The position numbers and the translations under genes were made by a program. The notes under the pieces were generated by a model. That model was not told the origin of the DNA, did not search any database, and saw only the letters and a list, made by a program, of their open reading frames with translations. Shown here piece after piece: positions 53,432-62,566 of a stretch of DNA of 64,000 nt (position 1 is the first letter of the stretch; every line of letters begins with the position of its first letter). The DNA is from Tetmemena sp. SeJ-2015 (Eukaryota > Ciliophora > Spirotrichea > Sporadotrichida > Oxytrichidae), in the NCBI GenBank assembly GCA_027382625.1, contig JAJKFJ010023571.1:21204-85203 (forward strand), given 5' to 3'.

Positions 53432-54676
53432 TTAGCTCGGCAATGCGATTTCGTTGTTCACACTGAATTGATAGTCACGGAACACATGTTCTGCTGATAG
53501 CAATTCATAACTTCCATCTGGCAATTGGCGTGTTGTGTCTTTTAAACGATAAGTTGTTTGTCCGCAGGTCCAACACTTGAAGTTACGCATGTGTGTGCAC
53601 AAACAAGTTTTATCCATCACTTTGAAATCTTTGTTGTCTGGATTTGCTTCTACCTCACGATTGTAAGCATCAATGTAGGAGCAACTGCCATTGCCATCCA
53701 ACAGATAACCATAGGCTTCGCAACCAGGACGAATGTTGGAGCCAATTGCAGGCGTGTTGCTCAACATGCGCATTGGATAACCAGTCGGTGAAATCGTGTT
53801 AACGATGATTTGCTCTTCTTGCGCTTTGAAGTATTCTTGTTTGACATCGTCTGGCAAGCCGCACTCTTTTGTCACAGTGAAGCGGGTTGCAACTTGAACG
53901 CCACCTGCACCAGCTTCGAGAAAGGAAACGGCATCACTTCCGGTAAAGATACCACCGGCAGCGATCACAGGAATCGCTAGGTTTTCATCTTTTAAATACT
54001 GTAAAACTTCAGCCACAATAGTGTGCAAATCATATTTAGCCCAATCCAAACCAAAGCCTAAGTGACCACCCGCTAAAGGACCTTCGACAATCACATAATC
54101 TGGCAAACGATTAAGTTTTGCATTTTTACGTAAGAATAATTGTAGTGCTCGTACCGAAGAGACGATGATCCCCAATTTTGCGTCGCGGAAACGAGGGTGA
54201 TCTTCGATTAAACCAAAAGAGCCCAAATGCAAGCCTGCGCTCAAGGTGATCCCATCAATCCCTGCATCGAGTGCAGACGCTAAACGTACACGCAAAGTGT
54301 CGCGCGGGCCATTCATCGTCAGTTTTTCCATGCAATTGACGAAAATCATGCCGTCGCCTTGCTTGGCTTCCATCGTGCGACCAACATGCAATCTAGTTGC
54401 TTCTGCCAGCAGATCTAAATCAAATTTAATATCTGTTTTGTCAGAGTTGTTGATGTTGTATTTATACAGTTTCGTTTTGTCTTTAATGAAACTGGTATCA
54501 AAGCGGCGATCGGATACATCGTGAACCAAGGCGTCAGAAATATGGCCGATGCCATTTAAACGTGCTGCTACTAATGCTAATTCTGCTGTTGAAATATCCA
54601 CACCCATGCCACCAATCATAATTGGGACAAGTTCATGTTTGCCTAGGCGCAGGCGAAAATCATCTACACGTTTCAT
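53432..54676 (-). CDS. Nitronate monooxygenase family flavoprotein with a C-terminal Cys-rich extension
   Basis: 414 residues from MKRVDDF, preceded by AAGGAAAATA; the open frame extends 15 codons upstream. TIM-barrel FMN domain: PIMIGGMGVDIST, DALVHDVSDRRFDTS, VEGPLAGGHLGFG, VIAAGGIFTGSDAVSFLEAG. The last 90 residues carry a CLCTHMRNFKCWTC cluster that resembles a small metal site and is unusual for the family, whose members normally end near 320-370. Substrate is unknown; related to 2-nitropropane dioxygenase and enoyl-ACP reductase II. Confidence 0.88.
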   Translation of the reverse strand: MKRVDDFRLRLGKHELVPIMIGGMGVDISTAELALVAARLNGIGHISDALVHDVSDRRFDTSFIKDKTKLYKYNINNSDKTDIKFDLDLLAEATRLHVGRTMEAKQGDGMIFVNCMEKLTMNGPRDTLRVRLASALDAGIDGITLSAGLHLGSFGLIEDHPRFRDAKLGIIVSSVRALQLFLRKNAKLNRLPDYVIVEGPLAGGHLGFGLDWAKYDLHTIVAEVLQYLKDENLAIPVIAAGGIFTGSDAVSFLEAGAGGVQVATRFTVTKECGLPDDVKQEYFKAQEEQIIVNTISPTGYPMRMLSNTPAIGSNIRPGCEAYGYLLDGNGSCSYIDAYNREVEANPDNKDFKVMDKTCLCTHMRNFKCWTCGQTTYRLKDTTRQLPDGSYELLSAEHVFRDYQFSVNNEIALPS

Positions 54677-55116
54677 TATTTTCCTTGGACAACTTGATAT
54701 TGAAATTATGTCGCAGCGCACTTAGTTATTATCGTTCATTTGCGCATTCTCAATTTGCGTGTGTTTTTGATTGTATCGACGTTCGTAAATAAAATTTTGC
54801 GCACGTTTCAATCTAGCTTAAACGGCTGAATTTTGATCGAGGTTCTTAAATAGAATTCGATTTCTAATTCTGCTGGTATTTATTGCCAAAGCCACACTAC
54901 AAATTTCTACAGGCGCAATTCTACCCTAGGTGCTCTTTTTTGGGCTTGTCGTCATTGAAAAACCCATGATTATTAGGGTTTTCTATGCTTTTCTTTAACG
55001 CAGATCAGTTTCAGTGCATGATTATTGCTGATTAGTAGGAGGCTGTGCTCTGTTACAATGCACGATTTGGTGACACGATAAATTGTGTGCCTTCATTTAA
55101 TTTAATTCTAATTTAT
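54677..55116. other. Divergent intergenic region between the NMO-family gene and slyD
   Basis: 440 bp without a gene. It holds a hairpin AAAACCC/GGGTTTT (54959-54965 and 54976-54982) and, near slyD, an extended -10, TGTTACAAT (55051-55059). Confidence 0.5.
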
Positions 55117-55602
55117 ATGCAAATTTCTCAAGATTCCGTGGTCACTTTGAACTACACCATGTTCGACGAACAAGGCAATTTGATCGACAAAAATCATGAT
55201 CCTATCGTGTATTTGCACGGTGGTTACGACAATATTTTGCCTGCGGTTGAAGCTGCTCTTGAGGGAAAAACGGTCGGAAAGACGATATCTGTTTCTATGG
55301 AGGCGGATGAGGCGTTTGGACAAATTGACCCAAGATTAATTCATGAAGAAGATGTTGGTTTATTTCCACCAGATTTAGAGGTTGGCATGATGTTTGAGAC
55401 GCGTGATCCAGAAACGGGTGATGCAGCGCAATTTCGTGTCACTGCGATTGATGCTGGCTTGGTTACAGTGGATGGCAATCACCCATTAGCAGGAATGAAG
55501 TTGCGTTTCGAAGCAGAAATTTTAGCGGTTCGTTCTGCAACGGAAGAGGAAATTGCTCATGGTCATGTGCATGGTGAGCATGGTCATCATCATGAAGACT
55601 AA
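55117..55602 (+). CDS. slyD: FKBP-type peptidyl-prolyl isomerase SlyD
   Basis: 161 residues from MQISQDSVVTLNYTMFDEQG; the open frame extends upstream to 55045 without support. FKBP domain with inserted-flap region: GGYDNILPAVEAALEGKTVG and FGQIDPRLIHEEDVGLFP. The His-rich C-terminal tail (GHVHGEHGHHH) fits metal-binding SlyD, which supplies nickel to hydrogenase or urease in other bacteria and acts as a chaperone. Confidence 0.95.
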   Translation: MQISQDSVVTLNYTMFDEQGNLIDKNHDPIVYLHGGYDNILPAVEAALEGKTVGKTISVSMEADEAFGQIDPRLIHEEDVGLFPPDLEVGMMFETRDPETGDAAQFRVTAIDAGLVTVDGNHPLAGMKLRFEAEILAVRSATEEEIAHGHVHGEHGHHHED

Positions 55603-55835
55603 CTAGCTGGACCGCATTGAGCTTGCTTTGATTTGTGTTCAATCATCTGATTTGAATATGTTGCTGCAAATTGAAGCAAGCCGCGAGTCGATCGAATAAG
55701 CTAGCTGATATCAAGAATCAAGATTGTTGCTGCAGTATGCTGTATCGCCTCAGCCAAATCTCGGTGCGAGATTGTTTTTTCAAACAAGAGCACCACATAT
55801 TCATTCAATGACTTTCATCGTGGGGCAATAAGACA

Positions 55836-56116
55836 TGAAAGACTATTATTTTATTCTCGGTGTCTCGACCAATGCGAGTTTAGCCGACATCAAAAAAAGC
55901 TTACCGAGTTAAAGCAGCGGAGTTCCATCCCGATCGCAATAGTTCGGAACTGGCTCCAGTAAAGTTTCATGCAGTTAAAGAAGCGTATGACGTGCTTTCT
56001 GATGAATCTGCGCGCGCATCTTATGATGAGATATCGCCGACGTTAATTTATTAGAGTCGCCCTTAGAAACAGCCACCGAAATTTGGAAGAATTATTTGTC
56101 AGGAGTGATGCAGTGA
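55836..56116 (+). CDS. Short J-domain protein, two frameshifts
   Basis: An N-terminal DnaJ-type domain: MKDYYFILGVSTNASLADIK, then AEFHPDRNS with the HPD motif, and VKEAYDVLSDE. Seven A's stand where six are needed near 55,896, and there is a second slip near 56,028. Read through, it ends ETATEIWKNYLSGVMQ at TGA 56114-56116, which overlaps the GTG of the next gene. So it is a small J protein of about 92 residues, without the zinc-finger or C-terminal domains of DnaJ. The HPD motif implies it stimulates an Hsp70, none of which is in the window. Confidence 0.78.
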
Positions 56117-56460
56117 AATTTTCACGTTATTTTCAAGAATTAATGTTGGCATACAAAGCAGAGTTAGATGATTTACGTTCTGATTCTGAAGGTAAAGATG
56201 TGATGCGCCATCGATTAAAAGAGAAACGTGAGCAATTACGCTTCTTGCTGCCAATGATGACGAGCAATCCAGAAATGTTAGCGCCTGCTTTTCATGAGGC
56301 ATTTTTGTTCATGAACCCCCTAAGTTTTGAAGCGCTCGCGTCGAAAGAAGCCAGTAAGTTACCAACTTGGAAGAGTTTATCTGCTGCTGTGAAGCTAGAA
56401 CCTTGGGCGGAAAAGATGGCGCAAATGGTATTGGCGGAGGAGGGGGGGATAGCTTCTTAG
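56113..56460 (+). CDS. Unrecognised helical protein coupled to the J-domain gene
   Basis: 115 residues from GTG 56113 (VKFSRYFQELMLAYKAEL), chosen because CAGGAG lies seven bases upstream and the start overlaps the preceding stop. Predicted largely helical, with KDVMRHRLKEKREQLRFLL in the middle and a conserved-looking WKSLSAAVKLEPWAEKMAQM at the end. I do not recognise the family. An adjacent frame beyond 56460 may belong to it if the tail is frameshifted. Confidence 0.7.
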   Translation: MKFSRYFQELMLAYKAELDDLRSDSEGKDVMRHRLKEKREQLRFLLPMMTSNPEMLAPAFHEAFLFMNPLSFEALASKEASKLPTWKSLSAAVKLEPWAEKMAQMVLAEEGGIAS

Positions 56461-56700
56461 TGACGGCCGCTTGCCTTGAATACCTAAGTCGTAGCCATCA
56501 TACGCGAACCAAGGCAAACAAGTAATGAAGACGATGCTAGCGATGATGAATCGGAAGAAGAGCAGACTTGCATGAGCAAGGTGATCTAGATGGCCACTAC
56601 GGTCGTCACGGTCGCGATGATGCGATGATGGTGACGATGTTGACCTAGAAGAAGCTGGTATGGATTGGTTAGCAGAGCAGGTTTTGATCGTAAGGATTAA
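56461..56700 (+). pseudogene. Acidic coding remnant or frame-broken small gene
   Basis: No open frame, but pieces in changing frames look coding and very acidic: NEDDASDDESEEEQ, then DLDGHYGRHGRDD, then DGDDVDLEEAGMDWLAEQ and a possible end GFDRKD at 56700. It is either a small gene with three or more indels or the frameshifted tail of the gene before it. Its acidic character matches the tail of the next gene. Confidence 0.45.
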
Positions 56701-56761
56701 GCGTGTAAATGCTTTTGATATCTTGTCTTCATCCAATATTGAGTTATAAAAAGGAATAAAA

Positions 56762-57532
56762 ATGAGTGTCCCAGCTTTAATTGAAGCGCAAAATTTGATC
56801 CAGTTAGGTGATATCGCAGGCGCTGAACATGCCTTGGCAAACTTGGCGGAAACTGAAGGTGATCAAGCACTGGTTGCTGCTTTGGATGAATTTCCTGCGA
56901 AAGATTTGCTTGCGATTATTCGCGAATATGATGCGTCAAAAGAATCCTTGGTGAATTTATTGGTGACACCTGAACAATTCGCCCAAGCAGTGGTGCTAGA
57001 GAAGCGCTATGCTGATCTGACTCACGAACAATTACGTGGCATGATCAACTCGGTAATTTTTCGTGACGGCGCAGATGCTGCCGAATTTTTATACGAAATT
57101 GCCGAGGTGGAGGGGGGCTATGATGCATTAGCTGATTATCTGCAAGATCGCACGCAGATGGTAGAGCATTTCTATCGCTATGCCACATTTGATTTGTATG
57201 AATATGGCGATGAAAGTAAAACCCAAGCGATCGATGATGATCTATTGAGCTTGACGCGCGATACTGAGACGCGTGCTTCTGCCGTGGATAGAGCGAGTGT
57301 TGAAGACCATGATTGGATGGAAGTTACCTATCTGCTGCGATATGAATTACCTGAAATTTTCCGTGAAGTTTTGATGAAATTGCGTGCACGTTACCAAGTG
57401 TATCTACGTAATTTGCAAAATGACGAATTTGCCGAATCTCCGGTCGCAGAAGACGCTGATGACGAGGAAGTTGATGCACCGAAGAAAAATAATGACGACG
57501 GTGACGATGATGACGAAGAGTCTGCTTTGTAA
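56762..57532 (+). CDS. Unrecognised protein with an acidic C-terminal tail
   Basis: 256 residues, intact frame, start supported by AAGGAATAAAA. The N-terminal half is helical with repeat-like spacing (LIEAQNLIQLGDIAGAEHAL, ANLAETEGDQALVAALDEFP), then YDALADYLQDRTQMVEHFYR. The last 35 residues are almost all Asp/Glu (DDEEVDAPKKNNDDGDDDDE). No family recognised. It lies between the J-domain pair and the next unknown gene with short spacing, consistent with one operon. Confidence 0.82.
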   Translation: MSVPALIEAQNLIQLGDIAGAEHALANLAETEGDQALVAALDEFPAKDLLAIIREYDASKESLVNLLVTPEQFAQAVVLEKRYADLTHEQLRGMINSVIFRDGADAAEFLYEIAEVEGGYDALADYLQDRTQMVEHFYRYATFDLYEYGDESKTQAIDDDLLSLTRDTETRASAVDRASVEDHDWMEVTYLLRYELPEIFREVLMKLRARYQVYLRNLQNDEFAESPVAEDADDEEVDAPKKNNDDGDDDDEESAL

Positions 57533-57556
57533 GCTACGGAATAAACTAATTTGATT

Positions 57557-58818
57557 ATGTCTGAAACTCAACAAGCTATTGCAATCTATGATGACCGTCC
57601 ATTTTTTGAGACGGCTTTGCGTCATGGTTTGCGATTTGCCATAATTAGTCGTGCAAAAATTGAAGCGATTGAAGCAGAGGCGCCAAAAGGCTTGGTGCAG
57701 ATCGCAGATGCGTTTGGTAGCAAGTATTTGCGTCCCGAGCTTGAGACAGCACGTAAGCGCATCGTCAATCTTGCTAGCCTTTATTTGCTTGAAACTTCTC
57801 AAGGTGATTTGGATATTGCAGCTAAATTAATCCGCGATAACACCTTCTTGAGTTTGTCGCGCGGCGGCTCTGGTTTGCTCAAGGCGCTACATGCGATGCC
57901 TGAATATGCATTACTAGGGCGAGAGCAAAAATCGCCAGTGGAAGAGTTTTTAGAAGTGTGGTCTTTAAAAGACAAGCCTAGCGAATATAGAAACTTACTC
58001 GCTCACCGTCAGCAAAACGCGTTGGAGATTGAGGCTGCGTTGTGGTTTGCGCGCTCAATGGATTTAACACAAGCTGAATTGCAAGAAGACGACGCGGAAG
58101 CCAGTGGGGTTATCCGATCCGGCATTTTGAAACTTTTAATTGGTGATGGTGAGGCACCGATTGAAAATCAAGTTGAATTCGCTGAAATGATTGAGGCCAT
58201 ACGCGCTCAAGCAAAAAGCAAAACGAAGGCGAAGAAATCCCCATTATTCGATGTAGAACAAGCGAAGTCATTGCTTCTGGACGCGGATATTCCAAGCAAG
58301 TTTCATCCACTGTGTTTGCAAGTATTGGATGAAATTCTCAAGCGTGATTTGGTATTGATATTGGATCTAAAGCTTTCGCTCGATCGCCTCGTATATGAGC
58401 TAAAAGAGCGCTATTCATCTGCAGTCACGAGATGGAAGATACATCGGATTACGATGCCTTGGTTTCTAAAGAATGGGCAAAGCTGACTAAAGGAAAAACC
58501 GATATCGATTCTTTGCTTACCCTGTTACTTTGTGTTGCAACAGATGTGCCAGCGAAGACAAGTTTGCCAGAAAAAACGGCAAAGCAGATTGTGAAGAGAG
58601 TGCGAGAACAAGGTTTGGATGTTCAGAAAGCAAATGCATGGATTAAACAAACCGCTCCGCATGAAAAGCAAGAAGGCTTACTCGCTGATTGGCAGGAATT
58701 TGCTGACGAAGCACAAACCTATTTGGTTGATGACTGGGATACCAACTACAGCGGCGCTCTTCGATTTTTGCAAGAGAACTGCCACATTGTGAAGCCAGTA
58801 AAGAAGGCAACACCATAG
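57557..58818 (+). CDS. Unrecognised large protein, one frameshift
   Basis: About 420 residues. The first 290 are open from MSETQQAIAIYDDRPFFETA to about 58,430, where one base is missing (ACGAGATG) and the frame shifts to EDTSDYDALVSKEWAKLTKG, ending at 58818. Blocks that look conserved: AFGSKYLRPELETARKRIVN, LLETSQGDLDIAAKLIRDNT and FLEVWSLKDKPSEYRNLLAH. No membrane helix, signal peptide or known catalytic motif. It begins 24 bp after the acidic-tailed gene. Confidence 0.78.
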
Positions 58819-59085
58819 CATTCCAAGCGCTTTTCCAGTGCGTAAAAAAGCATGAAAAGCATAAGTGCTTTGATAGATTGATGATACGCTCAATTTAAAA
58901 AATAAATTATCGATGTGCGTGAGCGATAGATTGTTGCGGGTACATCGATTTTTATTCAATTTTGTTAGTACAAATTGATGTTGCAAATCTACAGACTATC
59001 GTTGAACAAATGCTGAGCTCGGTGTTGAACTGGAAGGTTTGAATTCTGGATAGAACGCAAACTTAGCAGAGAAGATTTTGAAGAT
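58819..59085. other. Gap between unknown cluster and tRNA-Pro
   Basis: 267 bp; I see no gene, promoter or strong hairpin. Confidence 0.4.
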
Positions 59086-59162
59086 TGGTCGGGACGGCAA
59101 GATTCGAACTTGCGACCCCATGCACCCCATGCATGTACGCTACCAGGCTGCGCTACGCCCCG
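59086..59162 (-). tRNA. tRNA-Pro (anticodon GGG)
   Basis: 77 nt with encoded CCA. On the minus strand the acceptor CGGGGCG pairs with CGTCCCG (one G-T), the D arm is GCGCAGCCTGGTAGCGC-like, the anticodon loop is TGGGGTG, and the T loop is TTCGAAT. Confidence 0.95.
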
Positions 59163-59428
59163 ACTTGAAGGCTTGCATTATAGGGCATTTGCGAATGTTT
59201 CGTCATCAAAAAAGTGTTGATCTTGCCTATTCTGTCGCTGAACATTTTGTGTGGCATCGGCATCAGATTGCTAAATTGCCATAGATTATCGCTTCCTGCA
59301 AAAATAGTCATTCTTAAATGACTTTAATGATTGTCAGAGTTGGTGAAAAACAGTCACAATAATGCTATGCGTATGACAGATGCGCAAATTCCTTCTTCGT
59401 GTTTATCGGAACACTTACTTATTAAGAG

Positions 59429-60559
59429 ATGATTATGTCGATAAAGATTAGCCAGAACTTTGATGCCGGTGCGATTGAAGTTGTTAGCGCGCTTGATGTA
59501 GAAAACATTCAATTGAATCTGCGTCAAGATTCAAATGCAGAATTTATGCAATGGTTTTATTTCCGGTTACAAGGGGCGCGTGATCAAGATGCTTGTATTC
59601 GTATTTTAAATGCGGGTACTGCCACCTATCCTGACGGTTGGGAAAATTATCGCGCTGTTGCAAGTTACGACCGTGAGAATTGGTTCCGAGTTGAAACCGA
59701 GTTTGATGGCAAAGTAATGACGATCAAGCATACGCCAGAGACCGATAGTGTCTATTACGCGTATTTCGAACCGTATAGCTGGGAGCGTCATCTTGCCTTG
59801 TTGGGCAGTGTTGCGCAGTCTGAGCAAGTACGTGTGGAAGATTTAGGAAACACCGTCGATGGTCGGGACTTAAATGTCGTTGTGGTTGGCAATCCTTCTG
59901 CGAAAAAGAAAGTGTGGATTATTGCGCGCCAACATCCAGGCGAAACGATGGCCGAATGGTTGGTTGAAGGTACGTTAAACGCATTGTTAGATTTGGCGAA
60001 TCCAATTGCACGCGCGATTTTGGATAAGGCAGTTTTATATATCGTTCCCAATATGAATCCAGATGGATCGGTGCGCGGCAACTTGCGCACGAATGCTGCC
60101 GGTGCCAATTTAAATCGTGAGTGGATGACGCCGTCGATTGAGACCAGTCCCGAGGTTTACTATGTGAAGAAAAAAATCGAAGAAGTTGGCTGCGATTTGT
60201 TCCTGGATATCCATGGCGATGAAGGCTTGCCGTATGTATTTGTTGCTGGAAGTGAGATGTTGGAAGGCTTTAGTGAAAAGCAAAAGCAAGAGCAAGACGC
60301 GTTTGTTCAGAGCTTCTGTGCAGCAAGTCCAGATTTCCAGACGCAGTTCGGCTATGAGGCAAGTAAGTACAACGAAGATTTACTTAAACTAGCATCCAAG
60401 TACATTGGGCATACGTATAAATGTGTCTCGTTGACCTTAGAGTTGCCATTTAAAGATAATGCCAATATGCCAGATCTGGAAGTTGGCTGGGATGGCGCCC
60501 GTAGTATGAAATTAGGTGAAGCGATGTTGCAACCTATTTTGACCGCATTGAACAATTAA
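59429..60559 (+). CDS. M14-family (cytosolic-type) metallocarboxypeptidase
   Basis: 376 residues; ATG 59429 or 59435. An N-terminal beta domain (about 1-120) precedes the carboxypeptidase domain. Zinc ligands: ARQHPGETMAEW (His and Glu) and FLDIHGDEGLPYVF (His). The catalytic Glu lies in SLTLELPFK. The M14 subgroup related to cytosolic carboxypeptidases removes C-terminal residues, often Glu. No signal peptide. Frame intact. Confidence 0.9.
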   Translation: MIMSIKISQNFDAGAIEVVSALDVENIQLNLRQDSNAEFMQWFYFRLQGARDQDACIRILNAGTATYPDGWENYRAVASYDRENWFRVETEFDGKVMTIKHTPETDSVYYAYFEPYSWERHLALLGSVAQSEQVRVEDLGNTVDGRDLNVVVVGNPSAKKKVWIIARQHPGETMAEWLVEGTLNALLDLANPIARAILDKAVLYIVPNMNPDGSVRGNLRTNAAGANLNREWMTPSIETSPEVYYVKKKIEEVGCDLFLDIHGDEGLPYVFVAGSEMLEGFSEKQKQEQDAFVQSFCAASPDFQTQFGYEASKYNEDLLKLASKYIGHTYKCVSLTLELPFKDNANMPDLEVGWDGARSMKLGEAMLQPILTALNN

Positions 60560-60594
60560 ATTCAGCCGCATCATCTACTGAAGGAAGCTGTAAA

Positions 60595-61059
60595 GTGGGC
60601 ATTGAAATTGAGCGTAAGTTTTTAGTTGTATCTGATCGTTGGCAACAACTTGCGCAACCTGTATTTATGCGTCAGGCGTATATCTGTTCGACTCCCGGGC
60701 GGGTAGTACGTGTGCGCATCGAAGGGCAATCCGCGATGCTCACTTTAAAAGGTAAGGCTTCTGGAATCTCTCGTGGTGAATGGGAATACCCGATTCCTTT
60801 GATTGACGCAGAAGAATTATTAGGTACCTTGTGCGAACAACCCATTATCGAAAAAAATCGATATCGAATCCATTTGGATGGCTTGGTTTGGGAAGTCGAT
60901 GAGTTCTTCGGGGAGAATGCCGGATTGGTTGTGGCAGAACTTGAGCTGAAATCGGAATCACAGCATTTCAAAAAACCTGATTGGGTCGGTGAAGAAATCA
61001 GTCACGATCATCGCTATGCCAACGCGAATTTGTTTAAGCATCCATATACGCGTTGGTAA
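60595..61059 (+). CDS. CYTH-domain protein (triphosphate tunnel enzyme)
   Basis: 154 residues from GTG 60595. The signature GIEIERKFLVVSD holds the ExExK triad. Tunnel-lining basic residues appear in RVRIEGQSAMLTLKGKA, and the acidic strands in WEVDEFFGENAGLVVAELEL. Members are inorganic triphosphatases or class IV adenylate cyclases; in stand-alone bacterial forms triphosphatase activity is usual. 36 bp after the M14 gene, likely in the same transcript. Confidence 0.93.
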   Translation: MGIEIERKFLVVSDRWQQLAQPVFMRQAYICSTPGRVVRVRIEGQSAMLTLKGKASGISRGEWEYPIPLIDAEELLGTLCEQPIIEKNRYRIHLDGLVWEVDEFFGENAGLVVAELELKSESQHFKKPDWVGEEISHDHRYANANLFKHPYTRW

Positions 61060-61093
61060 TTCTATTTAGCTAAAGATCGTCTTTTGTATGATC

Positions 61094-62421
61094 CTAGCTC
61101 TTAGCTTGTTCAACTATCGCGTCACGCAACTGCGAGAACAACTGATCGATTTGATCTTTGTTAATAATTAAGGGCGGCGACAAGGCGATGATGTCGCCTG
61201 TCGTGCGAATTAAAATATTTTTCTCCCAGAAGCATTTTTCAAAAATATCATAGGCTCGCGTGGTGGATTTTCCTTCTTGCGGGATTAATTCAATTCCGCA
61301 AACTAAGCCAAGATTTCGAATGTCTTTTACCGTTGGTAAGTCTCTTAGTTGATGCGCCGCTGCTTCGAAATAAGTCGAGATTTGTGCTGCCCGTTCAAAT
61401 AACTGTTCTTCTTGGTACACATCTAAGGCCGCGATAGCAGCGGCACAGGCGAGTGGATGCGCGCTATAGGTATAGCCATGAAAGAGTTCGATCGCATCTT
61501 TTGGCGAGCCCTCCATAAATGTGTCGTAAATTCCTGTGTTAACGATTACTGCACCCATAGGAACCGCTGCATTTGTCAATCCTTTGGCGCACACGATCAT
61601 GTCTGGAATCACGTCAAAAAAATTAGCGCCAAACGCACTTCCTAAGCGCCCAAATCCTGTAATCACCTCATCAAAAATCAAAAGAATTCCATACTTGGTG
61701 CAGATCTCTCGTAGTTTTTGTAAATAAGATCGCGGCGGTATGATGACGCCGGTTGATCCTTGTATTGGTTCAACGATGACTGCAGCGACAGTGCTAGGAT
61801 CGTGTAAGGCAAGTACGCGTGATTCTAAAACATCAGCGAGTTCGGCACCGTGCTCTGGCAAGCCTTTGCTAAACGCGTTTTTTGAAATGTTGAGTGGGTG
61901 AGGTAGATGATCTACACCAGCAAGTGCGGCGCCAAACTGCTTGCGATTACCGGCGATTCCGCCAACCGCGATACCACCAAAGCCAACTCCGTGATATGCC
62001 CGCTCACGTCCAATCAGACGAAATCGATTAGCGTCTCCACGTACTCGATGATAAGCAAGGGCTATTTTAATGCGGTATCGACACCTTCGGAGCCATCATT
62101 GCAGAAGAACACACGATCAAGTCCTGCTGGTGACATTTCCGCTAATTTACTTGCGGCTTGAAATGCAAGCGGATGCGCCATTTGAAATGTTGGCGCAAAG
62201 TCTAAGGTGGCCGCTTGCTTCTGAATTGCTTCGATGATTTTGGGATGATTATGACCCGCATTGACGCACCATAGTCCAGCTGTACCATCAAGGATCTCGC
62301 GACCATCAGCACTCTGGTAGTACATGCCTTTTGCTGAACTGAGCAATCTTGGTTTGGATTTAAATTGTCTATTGGCGGTGAATGGCATCCAAAGATGCTC
62401 TGTCGTCGGCGAGTTTGTCAT
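61094..62421 (-). CDS. Class III aminotransferase (omega-amino acid--pyruvate type), one frameshift
   Basis: PLP enzyme. About 442 residues: TEHLWMPFTANRQFKSKPRL, GTAGLWCVNAGHNHPKI and FFCNDGSEGVDTALK, then, after a missing A near 62,070, IALAYHRVRG and ERAYHG. Further blocks are VAAVIVEPIQGSTGVIIPP, LLIFDEVITGFGRLG and the PLP Lys region CAKGLTNAAVPMGAVIV. The opening and FTANRQFK favour beta-alanine or omega-amino acid--pyruvate transaminase. The indel is in an A run. Confidence 0.9.
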
Positions 62422-62566
62422 GTTGGTTGGTGAATGCTTGTGGTTGAAAGGCGATCAATGAAAAACAAGGGCGTATGAAGATGCAAGCTAGATAAATCAT
62501 ATTTGCACAATTTATCGCGTCGATCAAGTGAAAGCAAAGCGCCAAATTAGTCGGGAATGCTCTCTC

